Below, piece by piece: positions 1-6,106 of a stretch of 10,277 bases of DNA. Numbering within the stretch: position 1 is the first letter of the stretch; the number at the start of each line of letters is the position of its first letter. The DNA is from Clostridiales bacterium (GTDB taxonomy: Bacteria; Bacillota; Clostridia; Oscillospirales; Oscillospiraceae), in contig JAAYCC010000121.1 in the NCBI GenBank assembly GCA_012729875.1, positions 1 to 10,277 of the forward strand, read 5' to 3'. The translations under genes were made by a program, and so were the position numbers. The notes under the pieces are model-generated. The model was not told where the DNA came from. It did no database searches and worked only from the letters and a program-made list of their open reading frames with translations.

Positions 1-695
1 CCTGAGACGGGTACGCATTCGTCAAAGCCCATCTCTTTTGCTATGAGCCTTTCGAGCTCCTTGCACTTTTCGTGGTCACCGTCGAAAAGCTCAAGAAAGC
101 TCGCCTGAGTACCTGTCGTCCCCTTGCTGCCAAGGAGTCTCAGGGTCCCGATGCGATAATCCAGCTCATCGAGGTCGATAAGCAGATCGTTTATCCACAG
201 CGTCGCCCGCTTGCCGACGGTAGTTAGCTGTGCCGGCTGAAAGTGCGTAAATCCAAGGGTCGGAACATTCCTATACTCGGCTGCAAATCGTGACAGCCTG
301 TATATTATGTTAACCAGCTTGGCGCGAATAAGCTCCAGGCCCTCCCGCATTATAATAATGTCCGTATTGTCGCCCACATAGCAGCTTGTGGCGCCCAGAT
401 GAATGATAGGCATTGCATTTGGACACTGCCTGCCGTAAGCGTGGACGTGAGCCATGACGTCGTGACGGAGTTTTTTCTCCATCTCCGCGGCGTACTCATA
501 GTCGATCTCGTCCCTGTGGGCCTCCATCTCGCCGATCTGTTCCTGTGTAACAGGCAGACCCAGCTGCATTTCCGCTCGGGCAAGGGCTATCCAGAGTCTG
601 TGCCATGTGGTAAATTTTTTATCGGGAGAAAAGATATATTGCATTTCCCCGCTTGCATAGCGGGAACAAAGGGGGCTTTCGTAACTGTCTTTCAT
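1..695 (-). CDS. purB: Adenylosuccinate lyase, N-terminal part (runs off window)
   Basis: Cytoplasmic enzyme of the fumarase/aspartase superfamily. It cleaves SAICAR to AICAR and adenylosuccinate to AMP, releasing fumarate both times. About 231 residues are visible; the C-terminal half, with the signature loop, lies beyond position 1. Visible family motifs are RHDVMAHVH (77-85), HLGATSCYVGDNTD (99-112), TLGFTHFQPAQ (146-156, with His151 as the likely catalytic His), LTTVGKR (157-163) and KGTTGTQASF (191-200). These match the human-type subfamily as I remember it much better than the B. subtilis type. The ATG at 693-695 follows AGAAAGGA at good spacing. An in-frame ATG three codons upstream is followed directly by TAG, which fixes the start. 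The gene lies 29 bases after the aspartate aminotransferase gene on the same strand, so the two are probably cotranscribed. Aspartate made by that neighbour is the co-substrate of PurA, which makes adenylosuccinate. Confidence 0.95.
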   Translation of the reverse strand, partial: MKDSYESPLCSRYASGEMQYIFSPDKKFTTWHRLWIALARAEMQLGLPVTQEQIGEMEAHRDEIDYEYAAEMEKKLRHDVMAHVHAYGRQCPNAMPIIHLGATSCYVGDNTDIIIMREGLELIRAKLVNIIYRLSRFAAEYRNVPTLGFTHFQPAQLTTVGKRATLWINDLLIDLDELDYRIGTLRLLGSKGTTGTQASFLELFDGDHEKCKELERLIAKEMGFDECVPVS

Positions 696-724
696 AGGCT
701 ACATTCCTTTCTCCGACGATTTTA

Positions 725-1915
725 TCATTGCTGGAGAAACTTTTCAAGTCTGTTGCATCCCTCGCGGATATCCTCCATGGAAGCGGCGTAGGTCCAACGG
801 ACAAAGCCGGGCGCGCCAAACCCTGAGCACGGGACTACAGCAACATGGGCCTGTTCAAGTAGAGCCACGGCGAAGTCGTCGTCGTTTCCAATATACTTAC
901 CGCCTATGGTACGACCGATGAGTTTTTCAAGGTTAAGCATAATATAGAATGCGCCGTCGGGCCTTATACAGCTGACATCCTGCAGACTGTTCATATGCTC
1001 AACTATGTAGTTTCTGCGCTCCTCAAATATCCTGCGCATATCCTCGACCTGCTCCTGCGGGCCTTTTAGGGCCTCAATGGCCGCAATCTGGTTCATGGTG
1101 CCGGGGGCACCCGTTGAATGGCTGAGGAAATTTGCCATGACTTTGGAAATATTTCTGTCGGCGCAGGCATAACCTATGCGCCAGCCGGTCATGGCGTAGG
1201 ATTTCGATACGCCGTTAATAAGGATAGTGCGACTATAGGCGTCTTCTGAGAGGGTAGGAAAGCTTACGAAATCCTTATCGTCATATACCAGCTTATAATA
1301 TATTTCATCAGAGATCACGTATATGTCGTGCTTTCTGCAGATTTCCGCAATCTGCTCAAGCTCCTCGCGGGTATAGAGCATCCCGGTCGGGTTGGATGGA
1401 TTGTTGAGAATAAGGGCCTTGGTCCTTCTGCCGATTACACTGTCGAGCTGTTCGGGAGAGATTTTAAAGTGCTGCTTCTCCCCTGCTTCAATAATAAAGG
1501 GAACTCCTCCGGCCATACGGATCATCTCGTAGTAACTCACCCAGTATGGCGCGGGCAAAATCACCTCGTCTCCGGGGTTAAGAAGGGCGCACAGAGCTAT
1601 ATATACGCTGTGCTTAGCGCCGCTGGCGACGGTAACCTGTGTAAAATCGTATTCCAGTCCAAAGTCGGCTCCCATTTTTGCAGCTATAGCCTTGCGGAGC
1701 TCAGGCATTCCGGCGGCAGGCGTGTATTTGGTCTTGCCGTCTCTTATTGCCTCAATGGCGGCTAGCTTTATATTGTCCGGAGTATCGAAATCCGGCTCCC
1801 CAGTTCCAAAGCCTACCACATCGTACCCGTCCGCTTTCATCTGCTTTGCAAGTGAGTCAACGGCAAGGGTCGTAGACGCTCTGACTTCAGTTGCTATCCT
1901 AGACAGTTCTTTCAT
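725..1915 (-). CDS. Class I/II pyridoxal-phosphate aminotransferase, probable aspartate aminotransferase
   Basis: Fold-type I PLP aminotransferase of 396 residues, the usual length for the AspB-like I-gamma group. The likely reaction is aspartate plus 2-oxoglutarate to oxaloacetate plus glutamate, in the cytoplasm. Visible are the N-terminal GFGTGEPDFDTP (35-46), NNPSNPTG (171-178), SDEIYY (202-207, with Asp203 contacting the pyridine nitrogen), SKSYAMTGWRIGY (237-249, with Lys238 as the Schiff-base lysine) and FVRWTY (371-376, with Arg373 as the alpha-carboxylate binder). The ATG at 1913-1915 follows GAGGTGG at 8 bases. It heads an apparent two-gene unit with purB, driven by the promoter at 1962-1990. 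Substrate specificity (aspartate versus aromatic or other amino acids) cannot be settled from sequence reading alone; aspartate is favoured by the motifs and by purB and pyrB nearby. Confidence 0.9.
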   Translation of the reverse strand: MKELSRIATEVRASTTLAVDSLAKQMKADGYDVVGFGTGEPDFDTPDNIKLAAIEAIRDGKTKYTPAAGMPELRKAIAAKMGADFGLEYDFTQVTVASGAKHSVYIALCALLNPGDEVILPAPYWVSYYEMIRMAGGVPFIIEAGEKQHFKISPEQLDSVIGRRTKALILNNPSNPTGMLYTREELEQIAEICRKHDIYVISDEIYYKLVYDDKDFVSFPTLSEDAYSRTILINGVSKSYAMTGWRIGYACADRNISKVMANFLSHSTGAPGTMNQIAAIEALKGPQEQVEDMRRIFEERRNYIVEHMNSLQDVSCIRPDGAFYIMLNLEKLIGRTIGGKYIGNDDDFAVALLEQAHVAVVPCSGFGAPGFVRWTYAASMEDIREGCNRLEKFLQQ

Positions 1916-1961
1916 TTATCATCCACCTCAAATAGTAAACAATATGTTCCAAAGTGAAATT

Positions 1962-1990
1962 ATTATAGGATAAAATTTTCATGTTTGCAA
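1962..1990 (-). promoter_or_regulatory. Sigma-A-type promoter of the aminotransferase-purB unit
   Basis: Reading the minus strand, a -35 element TTGCAA (1985-1990) is followed after exactly 17 bases by a perfect -10 TATAAT (1962-1967). Transcription would start near 1955 and give a leader of about 40 bases ahead of the ATG at 1915. The -35 matches consensus at 4 of 6 bases. It sits inside a small inverted repeat TTTGC-AA-GCAAA (1984-1995), which could be coincidental or an operator. Confidence 0.65.
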
Positions 1991-2022
1991 GCAAATTCGG
2001 TATTTTTGCCAATAATGTATAA

Positions 2023-2059
2023 TATTTTGCATCTCAAAGCACTCAAACAATGCAAAATA
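2023..2059. repeat. Inverted repeat upstream of the aminotransferase promoter (candidate operator)
   Basis: TATTTTGCAT (2023-2032) and its perfect reverse complement ATGCAAAATA (2050-2059) are separated by 17 bases. No T-run follows on either strand, so it does not look like a terminator. It lies about 35-70 bases upstream of the -35 element at 1985-1990, a position fitting a regulator binding site. Related TTGCA/TGCAA half-sites recur at about 1985, 2073 and 2091. The region is AT-rich, so chance is a real alternative. Confidence 0.4.
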
Positions 2060-2093
2060 ACATCAGCTCAACTTGCATTTTTATCATGATATG

Positions 2094-2133
2094 CACAAAA
2101 CAACAGCGCGTACCTGTATGATGCGCGCCGCTG
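2094..2133 (-). terminator. Probable intrinsic terminator of the fumarase beta gene
   Basis: On the minus strand, CAGC-GGC-GCG (2124-2133) can pair with CGC-GCTG (2104-2110) across a loop of about 13 bases, leaving three bases unpaired in the 5' arm. The stem is followed by TTGTTTTG (2103-2096). The stem is imperfect and the T-run is interrupted. Its position, about 45 bases after the stop codon at 2179, is right for a terminator. Confidence 0.5.
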
Positions 2134-2178
2134 CGGAATTTGTTTTCTTCTCGACATAGTTTTTATTTCCTGAGCGAA

Positions 2179-2733
2179 TCAACTGACGTAATTAGAGTAC
2201 GTTTGCCTACCGTCTAAAAAGATATTTCCGCCGCTGCTGTCGATAGCCACGGTAAGCGGCAGCTTGTCCACCGTGAGTCTCTTAATGGACTCGCAGCCCA
2301 GATCCTCGAAGGCGATCTCCTCGGCTCCGGTGACATGGCTGGCCATAAGCGCCCCGGCGCCGCCGACCGCGCAGAAATATACGCCTTTGTTTCGGCGCAG
2401 CGCCTCGCAGACGGCAAAACCTCTCTCGCCCTTGCCGATGATGGCGCAAAGCCCCATGTCCAGCAGACGCGGAGTGAACCTGTCCATGCGCGAGGAGGTC
2501 GTCGGACCACAGGAGCCGACCGGCCTCCCCTCATGCGCGGGCGTCGGGCCGGTGTAGTATATGACTGCCCCTTTTATGTCGAACGGCAGCTTCTTCCCGC
2601 TGTCCAGCAGCTCAAACATGCGTCTATGGGCCGCGTCGCGGGCCGTATATACAACGCCGCTCAGTAAGACTCGGTCACCGGCTCTGAGCGTCTCCGCCTT
2701 TTCCGGAAGTTCTTGAACATAAAGTTCTGTCAT
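2179..2733 (-). CDS. Fumarate hydratase, beta (C-terminal) subunit; class I iron-sulfur hydro-lyase
   Basis: 184-residue protein of the Fe-S hydro-lyase tartrate/fumarate beta family (the FumA C-terminal-domain or TtdB type). With its alpha subunit, which carries the [4Fe-4S] cluster, it would interconvert fumarate and malate in the cytoplasm. Visible motifs are YTARDAAHRRM (29-39), YYTGPTP (59-65), GRPVGSCGPTTSSRMD (69-84), GKGERG (100-105), VGGAGALMA (123-131) and the FEDLG...IDSSGGNIF tail (142-172). Length is normal for a stand-alone beta chain. The ATG at 2731-2733 follows GAGGTGA at close spacing. No alpha subunit is in the window; the upstream gene is rplT. The RBS directly abuts the T-run of the rplT terminator, and I see no convincing promoter in the 75-base gap, so expression may depend on read-through. 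Tartrate dehydratase beta is the main alternative. Confidence 0.88.
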   Translation of the reverse strand: MTELYVQELPEKAETLRAGDRVLLSGVVYTARDAAHRRMFELLDSGKKLPFDIKGAVIYYTGPTPAHEGRPVGSCGPTTSSRMDRFTPRLLDMGLCAIIGKGERGFAVCEALRRNKGVYFCAVGGAGALMASHVTGAEEIAFEDLGCESIKRLTVDKLPLTVAIDSSGGNIFLDGRQTYSNYVS

Positions 2734-2743
2734 AGCTCACCTC

Positions 2744-2778
2744 AAAAAAAGGCGGCCAGCAAAGAGAGCTGCCCGCCT
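2744..2778 (-). terminator. Intrinsic terminator of the infC-rpmI-rplT operon
   Basis: On the minus strand, AGGCGGGCAGC (2778-2768) pairs with GCTGGCCGCCT (2760-2750) around a 7-base loop, with a single mismatch in 11 pairs. Seven T residues follow (2750-2744). It lies 30 bases beyond the rplT stop codon. The last T of the run is next to GAGGTGA, the ribosome binding site of the fumarase beta gene. Confidence 0.9.
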
Positions 2779-2808
2779 GTGAATTCGGTTATTGTCCCGG
2801 AACAGCAA

Positions 2809-3168
2809 TTATGCCTTGAGAGCCGCCTTCGCCTGCTCGGTTAGGGCAGTGAAAGCCTCGGGGTCATGGATTGCTATCTCGGAAAGCATTTTACGGTTCA
2901 TGTCTATACCCGCAAGCCTGAGCCCGTGGATGAAGGTTGAGTAGTTCATGCCGTTCATCTTGCAGGCCGCGCTAATACGGGTTATCCAAAGCTGACGAAA
3001 ATCTCTCTTCTTCTGCTTACGTCCGACATAAGCGTAACGGAGGGATTTCATAACAGCTTCATTGGCCATTTTATAGTGGGAGGACTTTGCGCCCCAATAG
3101 CCCTTTGCCATGCCAAGGACTTTATTTCTTCTCTTGCGCGTCATTGTAGCGCCCTTGATTCTTGCCAT
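2809..3168 (-). CDS. rplT: 50S ribosomal protein L20
   Basis: 119-residue, very basic protein of the bL20 family at its normal length. It binds 23S rRNA early in assembly of the large subunit. Family marks include the N-terminal MARIKGA, then KRRNKVLGMAKGYWG (12-26), and FRQLWITRISAA (57-68), which matches the conserved FRxLWIxRINAA block. The ATG at 3166-3168 is preceded by GGAGGT at 9 bases. It is the last gene of infC-rpmI-rplT, 14 bases after rpmI, and is followed by the terminator at 2744-2778. In B. subtilis L20 represses its own operon by binding the infC leader; the leader at 3936-4104 fits that here. Confidence 0.98.
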   Translation of the reverse strand: MARIKGATMTRKRRNKVLGMAKGYWGAKSSHYKMANEAVMKSLRYAYVGRKQKKRDFRQLWITRISAACKMNGMNYSTFIHGLRLAGIDMNRKMLSEIAIHDPEAFTALTEQAKAALKA

Positions 3169-3182
3169 TGTAAACTACCTCC

Positions 3183-3386
3183 TTATTTATAGGGAATCAT
3201 ACGCTTGATCGTAGATTCATTGGTTTCATCGGCATACGTTCCCTTGCGGAGGCGTCTTTTGCTCTTTGTAGTTTTACCGTGGCCATTGAGCAGGTGAGAT
3301 TTGTAAGCATGCGCGCGTTTAACTTTACCGCCCTTGGTAACATTAAATCTTTTTTTCGCGCCGCTGTGAGTTTTCAGCTTGGGCAT
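3183..3386 (-). CDS. rpmI: 50S ribosomal protein L35
   Basis: 67-residue basic protein of the bL35 family, a small component of the large subunit. It begins MPKLKTHSGAKKRF, and KVKRAHAYKSH (22-32) and KSKRRLRKGTY (42-52) follow, all typical of the family. The ATG at 3384-3386 follows AAAGGAG at about 10 bases. It is the middle gene of the conserved translation operon, 24 bases after infC and 14 bases before rplT. Confidence 0.98.
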   Translation of the reverse strand: MPKLKTHSGAKKRFNVTKGGKVKRAHAYKSHLLNGHGKTTKSKRRLRKGTYADETNESTIKRMIPYK

Positions 3387-3410
3387 AAGATTTTTTCTCC
3401 TTTAAATCGT

Positions 3411-3935
3411 TTATTTGGAAGATGCGGATTTTGGCGATAAAAACATGGACATGAAGCGTCCCTCGAGCTTAGGATTCTTGTCAGTCGTGCCAATATCGGC
3501 ACACTTCTCAGCAAAGTCCTTCAAAAGTGCTTCCCCAAGCTCTGTGTGTGCCATCTGTCTGCCCCTGAAACGTACGGAAACTTTTACGCGGTCGCCTTCG
3601 CCAAGAAACTTCTGTGCGTTTCTGAGCTTGACGTTAAAGTCATTTTCTCCGATGCCCGGTGACATACGAATCTCCTTGACCTCGACAACGTGTTGATTTT
3701 TCTTAGCTTCCTTTTCCTTTTTTGTCAGCTCAAAACGGTATTTCCCGTAGTCCATGATCTTGCAGACGGGCGGCTTAGAGCCCGGGACGATTTTTACAAG
3801 GTCGAGATCCTTCTCGTAAGCGATTTCAAGAGCTTCGTCGGCAGACATGATGCCAAGCTGCTCTCCGTCTTCGCCTATCAGACGAACTTCCTTATCGAGG
3901 ATATCCTCGTTGATCTGATAATCCATGTTTGAAAT
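3411..3935 (-). CDS. infC: Translation initiation factor IF-3, predicted AUU start
   Basis: 174-residue IF-3, which binds the 30S subunit, blocks joining of 50S and checks the initiator tRNA and start codon. The N-domain runs from INED (8-11) to about residue 75, with the family signature CKIMDYGKYRFE (58-69). A lysine-rich linker follows, then a C-domain with VKEIRMSPGIGENDF (86-100) and RVKVSVRFRGRQM (116-128). I start it at ATT (3933-3935), not at the first ATG (3924-3926) or at an ATG 41 codons upstream. GGAGGTG at 3943-3949 lies 7 bases before ATT but 16 before the near ATG, too far. The far ATG sits in the loop of a leader hairpin and would add a cysteine-rich segment with no IF-3 likeness. 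AUU is the known start of infC in E. coli and B. subtilis and allows IF-3 to repress its own translation. First gene of infC-rpmI-rplT. Confidence 0.95.
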   Translation of the reverse strand: MSNMDYQINEDILDKEVRLIGEDGEQLGIMSADEALEIAYEKDLDLVKIVPGSKPPVCKIMDYGKYRFELTKKEKEAKKNQHVVEVKEIRMSPGIGENDFNVKLRNAQKFLGEGDRVKVSVRFRGRQMAHTELGEALLKDFAEKCADIGTTDKNPKLEGRFMSMFLSPKSASSK

Positions 3936-3942
3936 AAATAAA

Positions 3943-3949
3943 CACCTCC
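3943..3949 (-). promoter_or_regulatory. Ribosome binding site that fixes the AUU start of infC
   Basis: GGAGGTG on the minus strand is followed by the 7 bases TTTATTT and then ATT. The next ATG is 16 bases from the site. This spacing is the main sequence reason for choosing the AUU start. Confidence 0.8.
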
Positions 3950-3968
3950 GAAAAATAATACATAATGC

Positions 3969-3997
3969 AAAAAGTGCGGATGACGAGGCACCCGCAC
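3969..3997 (-). terminator. Leader terminator (attenuator) ahead of infC
   Basis: On the minus strand, GTGCGGGTG (3997-3989) pairs with CATCCGCAC (3982-3974) around the loop CCTCGT. All nine pairs form, one as a G-U wobble, and TTTTT (3973-3969) follows. The hairpin is wholly inside the untranslated leader, 33 bases before the infC start codon, so it must be read through for the operon to be expressed. This is the hallmark of attenuation. Confidence 0.85.
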
Positions 3998-4110
3998 ATA
4001 AACAACACAAATAGACCCAATTTGGGCAACTGTGGTTTTGTTGACCCTTGCGCACCATTGTGGCAGGGTGAGGACGGATACCAACCGAACCTACTTCTTT
4101 CTACTGTGTT

Positions 4111-4139
4111 ATAATAACAGTATGTCAGGAGATTGTCAA
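4111..4139 (-). promoter_or_regulatory. Sigma-A-type promoter of the infC operon
   Basis: On the minus strand, a perfect -35 TTGACA (4134-4139) and a -10 TATTAT (4111-4116, 5 of 6 matches) are separated by exactly 17 bases. Transcription would start near 4104-4105. This is the closest to consensus of the promoters seen here, as expected for a ribosomal protein operon. Confidence 0.85.
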
Positions 4140-4190
4140 GTGATTTTTGCTGCTTTGATATTGCCCCGCAAATACAGGTCCTCTTAATAC

Positions 4191-4219
4191 TTGAATTGCC
4201 GCGACGTTTTATTTATAAT
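4191..4219 (+). promoter_or_regulatory. Sigma-A-type promoter of the GH13 gene
   Basis: TTGAAT (4191-4196) and a perfect TATAAT (4214-4219) are separated by 17 bases. A second TATAAT begins at 4223. The start site would be near 4226, leaving a short leader of about 33 bases with GGAGGAAG (4249-4256) before the ATG. It is divergent from the infC promoter, the two -35 elements being about 50 bases apart. I see no clear catabolite-control (cre-like) palindrome in the gap. Confidence 0.7.
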
Positions 4220-4258
4220 TTTTATAATTAATTTTCAGTAACTAATACGGAGGAAGCC

Positions 4259-6106
4259 ATGCACAGTATTTCTTTCAATTCACAAAGCGGACTTGACCGC
4301 CTGCCCTCGGGAGCTGTTTGCGCGGAAACGAAAATAAGGGTCGGCCTTCGAATATTGGAAGAATTCGGCGCAAACGCCGTAACGCTTGTGCTAAAAAGCG
4401 ACGATAGCGGCTCCGAAAGGGCGTTTCCTCTGGAAAAGGTCTGGAGCGAGAAGGGATACGACCGTTTTGAAGGCGACTTTGATTCCGGCGCGGCGGGGCT
4501 GTACTGGTACCATTTCCGCTGTGAAGCCGAAGACGGATTTCATCTCATTGAAAAGTCCGGCAAAGAGGCGCGCTTCTGCGACAGAGTATCCTCTTTTTGG
4601 CAGCTTACTGTCTATGACAGGAATTTTTCAACACCCGACTGGATAAAGGGCGGGGTATTCTATCATATATTTGTCGACAGGTTTTTTAAGGGCGCAGACC
4701 GGCCACACCATCAAGGTTCAGTCTTTCGCTCCGACTGGGGCGGAGCTCCCCGTTACCAGCCCGACGAGTACGGCGAAATCAGGAACAACGACTTTTTTGG
4801 AGGTAATCTGGACGGCGTAATTGCAAAGCTTCCATATCTACACGAGCTTGGAGTTAGCTGCATTTATCTCAGTCCAATATTCGAGGCCAGCTCAAATCAC
4901 AAATACGACACCGCCGACTATATGGAAATCGACCCGTCCTTCGGAGACGACGAGACCTTCGCTCTGCTGTGCACCGAGGCCGAAAAGCTGGGTATCCGCA
5001 TAATCTGCGACGGCGTCTTCAACCACAGCGGAGCCGACTCGGTCTATTTCGATAAGTTCGGCCACTACGGAGGCAATGGAGCTTACAACTCAAAAAGCTC
5101 CCCATATTACAAATGGTACAGCTTCGCAAACTGGCCGGACGATTACGACTGCTGGTGGGGGATAAAGAACCTTCCACGATTACGGGTGGACGAAGAGAGC
5201 TGCCGAGATTTCATCTTAGGCAGAGACGGAGTGCTGGAAAAGTGGATGTCGCTCGGCTGCAGCGGCTGGCGTCTGGATGTGGCGGACGAACTTACAGAGA
5301 GCTTTCTTTGCGCTCTGCGGTCACTAGTCAAGGAGCATGACAGCGGGCAGCTTATCATCGGCGAGGTCTGGGAGGACGCCTCCAATAAAATTGCATACGG
5401 CAGACGCCGTCACTATTTCCTCGGAAAAGAACTGGACGGCGTGATGAACTATCCCCTGAAAAACGGCATTATCAACTATGTCATGACCGGCAACGCGGAG
5501 AACCTGCGCGAAGTCGTCGAGACACTCTGCGAAAACTACCCAAAGCCCGCGCTGGACTGCCTTATGAATATTCTCGGAACCCACGATACGGAGCGTATCA
5601 TCACAGTCCTCGGCGGCAGGCGTTACAGCTCGCGCGATGAGCGCGCAAACGCCTTTCTGACAGGGTATGAATACGAAAAAGCACGGGAGAAGCTGTATAT
5701 AGCCTCCCTGCTGCAGTTCACCCTTCCGGGAGTTCCATGTATCTTCTACGGCGATGAGGCAGGGCTGCAGGGCTACGAGGACCCCTTCTGCCGCAGATGC
5801 TTTCCCTGGGGAAATGAGGACGCAGAGCTCACTCATTGGTATAAAGCGCTGGCACGGCTCCGCCGCGAGACACCCGCGCTGCACGGCGGAGACTACCAAA
5901 CGCTCACTGCAAAAGATGGGCTTTACACTTTCAGAAGGAGTGGAAGCGGACAAATTGTATATGTGTCCGCAAACCTAGGCCGTGAAGATCATGCCGTATC
6001 TGCCCCAAGGAGCGCGGCAGTATCTATAATGCGCCGCTGTAAAATGGCCCGCGACGGCCGGCTTATAATCGAGCCTATGGGCTGTCTTGTTTTGAAGGAG
6101 CCGTAG
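4259..6106 (+). CDS. Glycoside hydrolase family 13, neopullulanase/cyclomaltodextrinase-like
   Basis: 615-residue alpha-glucan hydrolase. Residues about 1-125 form a beta-rich N-terminal domain resembling the starch-binding domain found in neopullulanases. The (beta/alpha)8 catalytic barrel starts near WIKGGVFYHIFVDRF (128-142). The four GH13 regions are complete: DGVFNHSG (251-258), GWRLDVADE (336-344, nucleophile Asp340), IIGEVWED (366-373, acid/base Glu369) and GTHDTER (440-446, His442 and Asp443). GVPCIFYGDEAG (491-502) and a C-terminal beta domain from about 545 follow. There is no signal peptide or sorting motif, so it should act in the cytoplasm on imported maltodextrins or on stored glycogen. 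The ATG follows GGAGGAAG. The gene is monocistronic between two minus-strand operons and has its own promoter. Exact specificity (maltodextrin, cyclodextrin, pullulan) cannot be read from sequence. FANWPDDYDCWWGIKNLP (289-306) may help place its subfamily. Confidence 0.9.
   Translation: MHSISFNSQSGLDRLPSGAVCAETKIRVGLRILEEFGANAVTLVLKSDDSGSERAFPLEKVWSEKGYDRFEGDFDSGAAGLYWYHFRCEAEDGFHLIEKSGKEARFCDRVSSFWQLTVYDRNFSTPDWIKGGVFYHIFVDRFFKGADRPHHQGSVFRSDWGGAPRYQPDEYGEIRNNDFFGGNLDGVIAKLPYLHELGVSCIYLSPIFEASSNHKYDTADYMEIDPSFGDDETFALLCTEAEKLGIRIICDGVFNHSGADSVYFDKFGHYGGNGAYNSKSSPYYKWYSFANWPDDYDCWWGIKNLPRLRVDEESCRDFILGRDGVLEKWMSLGCSGWRLDVADELTESFLCALRSLVKEHDSGQLIIGEVWEDASNKIAYGRRRHYFLGKELDGVMNYPLKNGIINYVMTGNAENLREVVETLCENYPKPALDCLMNILGTHDTERIITVLGGRRYSSRDERANAFLTGYEYEKAREKLYIASLLQFTLPGVPCIFYGDEAGLQGYEDPFCRRCFPWGNEDAELTHWYKALARLRRETPALHGGDYQTLTAKDGLYTFRRSGSGQIVYVSANLGREDHAVSAPRSAAVSIMRRCKMARDGRLIIEPMGCLVLKEP

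Larger units (their letters stand above)
3936..4104 (-). promoter_or_regulatory. infC operon leader RNA, probable L20-type transcription attenuator
   Basis: The promoter at 4111-4139 predicts a 5' leader of about 169 nt. Reading the minus strand it can fold into four successive hairpins: 4092-4071 (AGG-CGG with CCG-CCT), 4069-4044 (ACCCTGCCAC with GTGCGCAAGGGT, loop AATG, two bulges), 4042-4001 (AACAA/TTGTT plus CACA/TGTG) and the terminator 3997-3974. The 5' arm of the second hairpin (CACCCTGCCAC, 4070-4060) can instead pair with the 5' arm of the terminator (GTGCGGGTG, 3997-3989), giving a candidate antiterminator. In B. subtilis L20 represses infC-rpmI-rplT by premature termination in such a leader (Rfam L20_leader class). 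The assignment here rests on position and pairing, not on a covariance-model match. Confidence 0.7.

Noticed and set aside
2023..2059. Inverted repeat considered as a terminator for the fumarase beta gene
   Set aside because: There is no T-run after the stem on either strand, and a better terminator candidate lies at 2094-2133.
2335..2667. Plus-strand frame opposite the fumarase beta gene, considered as a toxin or small protein
   Set aside because: It is explained as a shadow of the fumarase gene; no promoter or RBS is seen.
3936..4058. Extension of infC to the ATG at 4056-4058, adding 41 residues
   Set aside because: The extra stretch covers the leader hairpins and attenuator, is unlike any IF-3 N-terminus, and has no proper RBS. 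The AUU start has ideal spacing.
5324..5953. 209-codon open frame on the minus strand opposite the GH13 gene
   Set aside because: It lies fully inside a gene with all catalytic motifs intact, and its own translation shows no family pattern.
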